From JANRLJ01 sp034437895 (GTDB taxonomy: Bacteria; Chloroflexota; Anaerolineae; Aggregatilineales; Phototrophicaceae), in the NCBI GenBank assembly GCA_034437895.1, contig DAOTTO010000018.1, forward strand, positions 1 through 11,789: a stretch of DNA of 11,789 nt, in the 5' to 3' direction. The notes below the pieces were generated by a model. The model did not search any database. It saw nothing but the letters and a program-made list of their open reading frames with translations, and was not told the DNA's origin. This document shows, in pieces, positions 7,201 to 11,789 of this stretch. Numbering within the stretch: the stretch's first letter is position 1; each line of letters begins with the position of its first letter. Made by a program: the position numbers and the translations under genes.

Positions 7201-10200
7201 CATCGCGGGTGGTCACGCTGCCGTCGGTTACGGGGATTTCTTCCACTTCATAAGTCCAAGTCGTGCGCCCCTCGCTGTCTTGTTCTTGAACGCTCGACCA
7301 ACGCCGTTCTACAATCTGAACCTCAATGTCCTGGTTGGCAATCGGATTGCCTTCCCAATCGACGGCGATGAAGTTGAAGCTGGTTTCTTGCCCGGCGATT
7401 CCGACATAATCCGCTGGCCTCGCGCCGATATAAATCAGCCCTTTATGGACGATGACCTCCGCCCGTCCAGCCACCGCTTGTTCACTTTCGTCAGTGACGA
7501 CTGCTTCAATCGTAAACGTCTGGCTTTGGGTATCATCTTCCAAGTCAGCCGGGACTTCAATCACAAGGCGGCCTTGTTCGTCTGTAGTGCCGCTGCCGCT
7601 GGCAATCACCCCGCTGCTACCACCGCCGTAATACTCGCTCGGCCCTGAGTCATAGTCAAAGTCGATGAAGTCATACCGTCCGCCGGGCGTATCCGCCGAG
7701 AAGTAATACGACTGGCTGATGACGTTATACTCCACATTAGCATCTGTGACCGCCCCGCCAAAGAAATAACGACTGTCCAGCGTGAGGCTGATTGTATCGC
7801 CTTGTACGACCTCAGTGGCATCCGGCGTGACTTCAACTTGGAACTCCGGCAAACGATATTCCGCCACGCCAAAGCTAATGCCGCCCCCTTCGGATTGATA
7901 ACGTCCGCTGGTAGGCAGTTCAACATTGATGTAGTAGTAGCCAAGTCCGGCATCGTCCGCCAAATTAAACTGTCCGCTAAACGTGCCATAAGGCGTAAGC
8001 GGTGCATCACCCTCGAAGATGACCTCGCCCTGATCGTCGGTGATTTTTACCGGAACGGTTTCCATATCGGCTGGGGTGTAGGTCATATCATCTTTAGCAC
8101 GCAGCACCCCGCGATAATACACAGGCTGTCCGGGGCGATAAATCGGACGATCTGTATACATATAGAGCGCGTACTGGCGCGGATAAAAGTTATCGCTCTG
8201 TTGGAACTGCCAAGGATCAATGCCCTGCGACCATGTGGTTATGCCAACACCGAATTGATCGTCCGTTTGCAGCACCGCCACAATCGGAATATACAAATCA
8301 CTCAGGCGCGGAATATCGACTTTGAGCAAGCCGTCCGCGTCTGTTACGCCTTGCGCGATCACCGTATTGCTGGGGTCATAGATGGCAATCGGCGCATTCG
8401 GGATCACCGCCCCCGTCTGTACATCTGTTGCCCAAACCGTAATGCTGTTAATCGACGCTTTCACCGTCAGATTAGCCGTCGCCACCACCATAAAATGCCG
8501 CTGGGCTTCGTAACCAAGCTGGGCGGTTTCCGGTGAACTCACTTGCATATAGTAAATTCCCGGCGTAAGGGGGCCTTCTGTCGCCGACACATTCGGCAGT
8601 ACCACCGCGCTCGATCCGCCAGCAATTTGCACGTCAATGTAGTATTCGGTGGTGTCGCCTTCCGCCACCCATGCGCGGCGTTCATCGCGGAGCTGAACTT
8701 CCCACCAAACGGTGCCATTTACACAGGTGGGGCCGCCTACGATGGGCATCACATAATCACGATACAAAAGGTCGAGAACTTCCCCATCAGGCGGCGTAGC
8801 CCGCGCCCGCAGCGGATCGGGTTCGGTAATCACGACCACACTATCACCTAAGCTAACCCGTGAAGCAAGTGCGCCTAAGCAGGTCGGATTAACCGCCGAT
8901 GGAGCCGGCGCGGTAGATTCGGGGTTCGATGTGTCCGAACTGTCGGCCTGCTCTCCATCTAAATCGACAGTCGTACCACTTCCCATATCGAGCAGTTCAT
9001 AACGCATCGCATTCAACGGCGCGACATTCGGCACCTGCCATGACCGCAAGAAATTATCGCTGTTCGGGACGTAATCTTCGGCAGGATAGTAAGAGGTATC
9101 TTCTGCTGTCACCAAGCCGACAAACTGGTTGAGATCAACCCCGTACAATGCTAAATCAAGTCGGGAGACATTGCGATGCGTGACGAATACCTGTGTTTCA
9201 GGGTTACGTGCATTATAAAACCCGACGGTACCCGGCACACGCAAGGATATATCTGGCGAGTAAGGTTCTGTTGTATAGCTAAAAGTCAGCGCTGTATCAA
9301 TCGTGTTTCCATAAATATCCGCCATTCCCGGCGCAATTATGATGGTGTATTCAGTGCTTGGCTCGGTAGGGAAAGCAACATAGAGCGAGTTATCGTAGTC
9401 CTGATAATAATAGTCCGGCTCCAAATAAGGTTCCGGCTCAATCGTGATTTTATCTACCAGCGTGTCCACATCCATCGCGGACGCAAAATACAGCGTCAAG
9501 CCGCCATAAGACGGTGCATTCGTCTGCCCATCAAAGGGACTTGTCCCCGTAATCGCCGGATACGGCACAGTCACAATCGACCATGTTTCGGCTGGCACGG
9601 CGATATTGCCAGTGGATTCAAACACAGCGTTTTCAGGAAAACCAATATCGTAGCCCACACCCAACGCTAACGGCTCATCGGGTGTAAAGGCAAAACCTGT
9701 GCTGTCGTCATTCCATTCAAACGTCCCAGTCACAGCAGGAGCAGACCCGCTATTGGCGCGTACAAAAAAGTTTTCTTCCAGACTGATTTGATTAATCGGC
9801 TGGTTAAATGTCGCTTGAATTAACGGCGTAAGCTGAACAGCACTGCTCGCATCCGCCGGATTGACTTCCACGAGCGCGGGCGGTGTAGTTGTGAATGACC
9901 AACTAAATGCTTCTTGCATCGTCGCGCCGTCAATGGCCTGTAAACCGCCATCCACTGTCACTATATAGTCTGTGCCGCCTGCCCAATTGGTATCAGGACG
10001 GAAGGTATAAATCGCGGTATTCAGCCATTCCCCTTGCCCTTCGATACTAGGGGTTATCGTCAGCGGATTCGGCAGGTTTTCCATATCTTCAACCGAGCCA
10101 AGCGGCACAACGGGACGGTTAAAGATCACCGTAATAACGGCATCAGTGGCGATATTGGTCGAATCCGGCGCAGGCAGCACTTCTGTGACGCGCAAGAAAC

Positions 10201-10591
10201 CGACTGTATCCACTTGTAAGCGATAGGCTTCGGCTAATGCCGTGCCATCCGCGCCACGCAGCGACTCCGCTATCGTGAGGGTGTAAGTCGTCCCGCGCTC
10301 ATAAGCTGCGCTGGGCGTAAAAATCAGAGAGGTATCGCTTTCGCCGCAGGTGGTTTCCCCCGCGACTTCCGGCGTGATGCTTACCGCATCGGAGACCGTC
10401 GCACAGTCCAGCGCACGATCAAAATAAACTATAATCGGCGCATCTAATTCCAACTCTGCGCCTTCTAATGGGTCGCTTTCCACTACCTGTAATCCAGTAC
10501 CGGACGGATTTTCTTGCGCGGTAATCATGCTGCTCAAACTGAGCATCATCATTAAAACGCTCATCATCATGACAAGGCTTATTCGACGCAT
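4265..10591 (-). CDS. Giant secreted alpha-2-macroglobulin family protein lacking the thioester residues
   Basis: The 2108-residue product starts at ATG 10591, where AAGGAAG lies about six bases upstream. An in-frame ATG at 10627 would add 12 residues but sits almost on the -10 box. A signal peptide (about 1-25, ending MITA-QE, no lipobox) predicts secretion without a lipid anchor. Approximate order: four Ig-like (Big_5) domains at 36-443; a macroglobulin-like domain; a Ser-rich linker; an SH3-like module at 571-653; macroglobulin domains with TDRPIYRPGQ (813-822) and EYRLPEF (911-917); a bait-region-type domain from about 1184; poly-glycine at 1374-1383; the A2M core with DTAYWN (1393-1398); a thioester-type helical domain at about 1600-1875; and a final MG10-like domain at about 1957-2108 with YFPEVYGRS. 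The CxEQ thioester motif is replaced by NIEA (1622-1625). I see only four cysteines in the whole protein. Protease trapping or surface defence is the family role; here it must be non-covalent. Confidence 0.93.
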   Translation of the reverse strand: MRRISLVMMMSVLMMMLSLSSMITAQENPSGTGLQVVESDPLEGAELELDAPIIVYFDRALDCATVSDAVSITPEVAGETTCGESDTSLIFTPSAAYERGTTYTLTIAESLRGADGTALAEAYRLQVDTVGFLRVTEVLPAPDSTNIATDAVITVIFNRPVVPLGSVEDMENLPNPLTITPSIEGQGEWLNTAIYTFRPDTNWAGGTDYIVTVDGGLQAIDGATMQEAFSWSFTTTPPALVEVNPADASSAVQLTPLIQATFNQPINQISLEENFFVRANSGSAPAVTGTFEWNDDSTGFAFTPDEPLALGVGYDIGFPENAVFESTGNIAVPAETWSIVTVPYPAITGTSPFDGQTNAPSYGGLTLYFASAMDVDTLVDKITIEPEPYLEPDYYYQDYDNSLYVAFPTEPSTEYTIIIAPGMADIYGNTIDTALTFSYTTEPYSPDISLRVPGTVGFYNARNPETQVFVTHRNVSRLDLALYGVDLNQFVGLVTAEDTSYYPAEDYVPNSDNFLRSWQVPNVAPLNAMRYELLDMGSGTTVDLDGEQADSSDTSNPESTAPAPSAVNPTCLGALASRVSLGDSVVVITEPDPLRARATPPDGEVLDLLYRDYVMPIVGGPTCVNGTVWWEVQLRDERRAWVAEGDTTEYYIDVQIAGGSSAVVLPNVSATEGPLTPGIYYMQVSSPETAQLGYEAQRHFMVVATANLTVKASINSITVWATDVQTGAVIPNAPIAIYDPSNTVIAQGVTDADGLLKVDIPRLSDLYIPIVAVLQTDDQFGVGITTWSQGIDPWQFQQSDNFYPRQYALYMYTDRPIYRPGQPVYYRGVLRAKDDMTYTPADMETVPVKITDDQGEVIFEGDAPLTPYGTFSGQFNLADDAGLGYYYINVELPTSGRYQSEGGGISFGVAEYRLPEFQVEVTPDATEVVQGDTISLTLDSRYFFGGAVTDANVEYNVISQSYYFSADTPGGRYDFIDFDYDSGPSEYYGGGSSGVIASGSGTTDEQGRLVIEVPADLEDDTQSQTFTIEAVVTDESEQAVAGRAEVIVHKGLIYIGARPADYVGIAGQETSFNFIAVDWEGNPIANQDIEVQIVERRWSSVQEQDSEGRTTWTYEVEEIPVTDGSVTTRDDGTADFVFTPPNGGIFKAIITSMDEVGNEVRSSTTIWVSSEEYVSWRQQNSNRIDLIADKDSYNIGDVGQILITSPYQGTTEALITIERGDVLTTEHVTMESNSYVYEFPISEDYAPNIYVSVLLIKGVDENNPVASFRMGLIQLGVDASRKEMTIEITPNVETAAPGETVTYTVSTTDYQGNPVQAEVGVGLTDLASLSIASPNSGEIAPFFYAQQGLSVRTGMALTINTDQLTQTVLDTIKGGGGGGGEGGIFDIREDFVDTAYWNAAVVTGEDGTATFDVILPDNLTTWRLDARAVTSGEDGLTLVGQDTFDLLSTRPLLIRPVTPRFFIVGDQVVLAAIVNNNTEAAQTVEVRVEGTGLTFTGDQAQTFEIAAGGRQRVEWPVTVDNVQSVGLTFFAQNEDATFTDASKPPLGQGDDRILPVYRYEAPEITGTGGVLREAGERTESIVLPQRFEVTQGELRVNVDTSVVEPVYQGLEVLRRYGYEYNNIEATVSRFLPNLMTYRVLQNNPDDVRPGMSDALDQELNLALQLLYAQQKADGGWGWYVQDISNPVVTAYALIGLAEAQAAGFAVDPGVISRAQQFLGTQFIVPGLNVADWQLNRQAFILYALARSGAADVARTATLFDFRDRLSLYTKALLAQTFDLIGGDDRSRIDTLLSDLVNDAILSANGAHWEEPKRDPYNWNTNTRTTAIVLDTLIKLNPQSDLIPNVVRWLMVARTADAWETSQETAWALMALADWLTVSDELNADYDFSVSVNGESQGSGNAADTDAILTEIPVTDLLSDVANQLIIERGAGSGTLYYDAYLRVYLPVPEIEPENRGIIVERRYSLLSDPTGRLITEAQVGDLVQVHLTIIAPNDLHYVVIEDPIPAGSDAVNPNLTTSQQIGTQPGLVQNDPLSQGWGWWWFSNIEFRDEKVVLNATYLPAGTYEYVYTIRPGLAGVYNVIPATGVEFYFPEVYGRSAGSTFTITPGE
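6443..6472 (-). repeat. GCC/GGC triplet tract encoding poly-glycine in the macroglobulin
   Basis: These ten codons encode seven glycines, one glutamate and two glycines, mostly as GGC. The tract sits about ten residues before the DTAYWN motif of the A2M core. In vertebrate macroglobulins the protease-sensitive bait region lies just before this block. The segment is probably an exposed flexible linker. Pure triplet repeats of this kind are prone to slippage in multiples of three, so length may vary between strains. Confidence 0.8.
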
Positions 10592-10632
10592 AGTGATCTT
10601 CCTTTGCATTTGGGTAAAGTCTCCCATAGATG

Positions 10633-10661
10633 ATTATAAGCGAAACGAAGAAGGGGCGAAA
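10633..10661 (-). promoter_or_regulatory. Candidate promoter of the macroglobulin gene
   Basis: On the minus strand, 10638-10633 is a perfect TATAAT. A weak TTTCGC sits at the -35 position with a 17-base spacer. Transcription would begin near 10626, leaving a leader of about 35 bases that contains AAGGAAG before ATG 10591. This geometry argues against the longer reading frame from ATG 10627, because that codon would be at or upstream of the first transcribed base. Confidence 0.5.
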
Positions 10662-10683
10662 TCGGTCTTTGCCCGACGATTTC
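10658..10683. repeat. Inverted repeat overlapping the macroglobulin -35 region
   Basis: GAAATCG (10658-10664) and CGATTTC (10677-10683) are perfect seven-base inverted arms separated by 12 bases. The near arm overlaps the proposed -35 box. That placement suits a repressor or activator site, but a chance repeat of this size is possible. No T-run follows, so it is not a terminator. Confidence 0.3.
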
Positions 10684-10711
10684 CCTACGCTGCACTGTCT
10701 TACGGAGAAAC

Positions 10712-10744
10712 AAAAAGCCCAGAAATTTAATTCCGGGCTTTTTT
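10712..10744 (-). terminator. Intrinsic terminator after the YtxH-like gene
   Basis: AAAAAGCCC (10712-10720) faces GGGCTTTTTT (10735-10744), forming a nine-pair stem that continues inward by a few pairs after one A-C mismatch. On the minus strand the GC core is followed by five T bases, about 40 bases past the stop of the small gene ending at 10784. It isolates that gene from the macroglobulin promoter just downstream. The symmetric A and T runs would allow two-way function. Confidence 0.82.
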
Positions 10745-10783
10745 CAAGTATTTATGCGTCTGACCGACGAATCGCGCCTTTAT

Positions 10784-11074
10784 TTAGCGCTCGTTCACGC
10801 GTTCTTCAACCCGCTTACGCAGTTCGGCGAATTCTTTTTCAAGACGGCTGATCGTGGTGCTGGCGGCTTCACGCCCGGTATCCAACCCGCCTTCGAGCGT
10901 ACTGCTGAGTTCGCTACGGATTTCTTTACCGCTGCTCGGAGCCAAAAGCAGCGCCATCGCAGTACCGATTCCCAAGCCAAGCACCATAAAGAGCATAACG
11001 GTAGTCATGCGTTCACGCCGCGCTTGAATTTCTGCTTCACGGCTGTAATAGATGCGATTGTTATTGTTACTCAT
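10784..11074 (-). CDS. YtxH-like small membrane protein
   Basis: The 96-residue product has a polar, Asn-rich and basic N-terminus, one hydrophobic helix at about residues 24-45, and a long charged amphipathic helix or coiled coil from about 50 to the end (EKEFAELRKRVEERV). The helix end GLGIGTAMALLLAPSSGKEIR matches the YtxH pattern of a glycine-spaced helix followed by an AP-x-x-GKE-x-R turn. Members of this family are often annotated as general-stress or gas-vesicle-like proteins, but their molecular role is not established. The start at 11074 has an excellent AAGGAGG seven to eight bases upstream. It appears to be a single-gene unit, ended by a terminator and divergent from the gene on the right. 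Gas vesicle genes are not present here, so a gas-vesicle role should not be inferred. Confidence 0.85.
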   Translation of the reverse strand: MSNNNNRIYYSREAEIQARRERMTTVMLFMVLGLGIGTAMALLLAPSSGKEIRSELSSTLEGGLDTGREAASTTISRLEKEFAELRKRVEERVNER

Positions 11075-11103
11075 GAGTTGCCCCTCCTTGATAGGGTTGT
11101 TAA

Positions 11104-11125
11104 TATCATTTAACTATCATTTGAC
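11104..11125. repeat. Tandem 11-base direct repeat in the divergent promoter region
   Basis: TATCATTTAAC (11104-11114) is followed at once by TATCATTTGAC (11115-11125), with one mismatch in 11. The repeat length is about one helical turn, so two protein subunits could bind on the same DNA face. It lies 30-50 bases upstream of the YtxH-like start and on the far side of the plus-strand gene's -10 box, a position suited to an operator serving one or both genes. Confidence 0.45.
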
Positions 11126-11133
11126 GCGAACAA

Positions 11134-11148
11134 CATGATAGCGTCATG
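11134..11148. repeat. CATGA-N5-TCATG inverted repeat
   Basis: CATGA (11134-11138) and TCATG (11144-11148) are perfect inverted half sites with a five-base spacer. They lie between the tandem repeat and the -10 element of the plus-strand gene, overlapping its expected -35 region. The half-site spacing is typical of a dimeric helix-turn-helix regulator, but the arms are short and the regulator is not identifiable. Confidence 0.3.
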
Positions 11149-11167
11149 AAAATCCTTGAATCAGATG

Positions 11168-11173
11168 TATAAT
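11168..11173 (+). promoter_or_regulatory. Candidate -10 element for the right-edge gene
   Basis: A perfect TATAAT lies 44 bases before ATG 11218. No clear -35 box is seen 16-18 bases upstream, where the CATGA inverted repeat sits instead. This combination is consistent with activator-dependent transcription. The leader would include the GGAG ribosome binding site at 11204-11207. Confidence 0.4.
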
Positions 11174-11217
11174 ATTTTTGTTTTCACGCAAACATAAAAA
11201 AATGGAGCGTTTTCGCT

Positions 11218-11789
11218 ATGATGCGACGCGGCACAGCAGCGAATGAAGAACTCATTAATCGCGCCAATTATTTACTCGACGGCGCGGCGATGACGGATGT
11301 GCAGTTACAGGCGTATCGCACCTTCCACTTGATTATTCAATCCGGCTTGATCGTTGCCGGGACAGTCTTAGTCGTGGCGGTTTTTGGACTGAATGAAGTC
11401 GTCAAGTCAGGATTTGCGGCAGGCGGATTGTGGTATACGGCCTGGATTAGCCGTCAAGTGATGACGCGCTTACGAGTCGTTATTGCTACCAGCATTGAAG
11501 ATGTCAATTATTGGCATCGCAAGCTCATTTGCTTGGAAAATGAACTGCCGGAAACACAGCGCTATTTCACCGAGTTCAAAATTGAGCAAAAACTGAAGAA
11601 AAGCGACCCCAACTACATCGACAATCTGCGGAATGTTTTTATGCAGCAGCGCCAGATCGAGGAAAGCGATGCAAATCGTTTAATCGAGCGCGGAAGTGGG
11701 CATCTGCGCTTTATGCTTGAGGAAGAAATGCTCCGGCTGATCGGTTTGCTTTGGAATTTCTTCCTCGTCATCAGCCTTATATACATGGC
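11218..11789 (+). CDS. Partial membrane protein of unknown function (C-terminus beyond right edge)
   Basis: The frame opens with two adjacent ATG codons (11218 and 11221) and stays open to the edge, giving 190 residues without a stop. GGAG at 11204-11207 lies ten bases before the first ATG and somewhat further from the second, so the exact start is uncertain by one codon. A first hydrophobic span covers about residues 38-58, and a weaker one rich in Gly, Ala and aromatic residues covers about 62-78. A long charged, probably helical, cytoplasmic-type region with a WHRKLICLENELP stretch follows at about 98-165. Another hydrophobic span begins near 172 and is cut off by the edge. Two short hydrophobic spans followed by a WHRK...ELP helix loosely recall RipA- or SLATT-like small membrane proteins, but I cannot assign a family. 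It is divergently transcribed from the YtxH-like gene. Confidence 0.72.
   Translation, partial: MMRRGTAANEELINRANYLLDGAAMTDVQLQAYRTFHLIIQSGLIVAGTVLVVAVFGLNEVVKSGFAAGGLWYTAWISRQVMTRLRVVIATSIEDVNYWHRKLICLENELPETQRYFTEFKIEQKLKKSDPNYIDNLRNVFMQQRQIEESDANRLIERGSGHLRFMLEEEMLRLIGLLWNFFLVISLIYM

Noticed and set aside
7606..8010. A 134-codon minus-strand frame inside the macroglobulin coding region
   Set aside because: It is out of frame with a continuous, well-supported protein and has no recognisable features.
6968..8851. Long plus-strand open frames opposite the macroglobulin gene (for example 6968-7648, 7802-8536 and 8543-8851)
   Set aside because: They lie fully opposite a gene with clear domain signatures, have no good ribosome binding sites, and their translations are rich in Arg, His and Ile without domain patterns. 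This is typical of antisense shadows.
10630..10851. Plus-strand frames across the gap between the macroglobulin and YtxH-like genes (10527-10730 and 10630-10851)
   Set aside because: They run through a promoter and a terminator hairpin and have no ribosome binding site or domain content.
11202..11246. A 14-codon plus-strand frame beginning at ATG 11202, upstream of and overlapping the right-edge gene
   Set aside because: It has no ribosome binding site of its own, and its ATGGAG supplies the GGAG expected to serve ATG 11218. A leader peptide cannot be excluded but nothing supports one.

Overview
The window is bacterial DNA of roughly balanced base composition with tightly packed genes, nearly all on the minus strand. 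Three things point to an uncultured member of the Chloroflexota, probably an Anaerolineae-like lineage: a membrane-anchored Ser/Thr kinase with an outward-facing C-terminal domain, a TPR plus double-zinc-ribbon membrane protein, and a very large secreted alpha-2-macroglobulin carrying Ig-like and SH3-like modules. This taxonomic call is an inference from gene style, not from a marker gene.

Layout. Positions 1-4104 hold four minus-strand genes read in this order: a zinc-ribbon/TPR membrane protein (4104-2668), a Ser/Thr protein kinase (2539-800), a small three-helix membrane protein (750-313), and the start of a short acidic protein that looks like the antitoxin of a toxin-antitoxin pair (265 to beyond the left edge). 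The first three could be one transcription unit, although a 128-base gap before the kinase may hold an internal promoter. The last gene has its own good -10 element and ribosome binding site. Positions 4205-4242 are a strong terminator closing the next gene upstream, a 2108-residue macroglobulin (10591-4265) that fills more than half of the window. Positions 10712-10744 are another terminator, closing a small YtxH-type membrane protein (11074-10784). A 143-base divergent promoter region follows, and then the only plus-strand gene, an unrecognised membrane protein that runs off the right edge (11218 onward).

How they may work together. Most of the genes encode cell-envelope proteins. The kinase and zinc-ribbon proteins each have a cytoplasmic signalling or binding half, one membrane helix and an extracytoplasmic domain with cysteines, so a surface-sensing pair is plausible but unproven. 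The macroglobulin is secreted and would act outside the membrane. It has lost the thioester residues of its family and contains only four cysteines in total, none in the thioester domain, so it cannot trap targets covalently by the classical route. Its own promoter and terminator set it apart as a single-gene unit. No tRNA, rRNA, CRISPR array, insertion sequence or prophage gene is visible.
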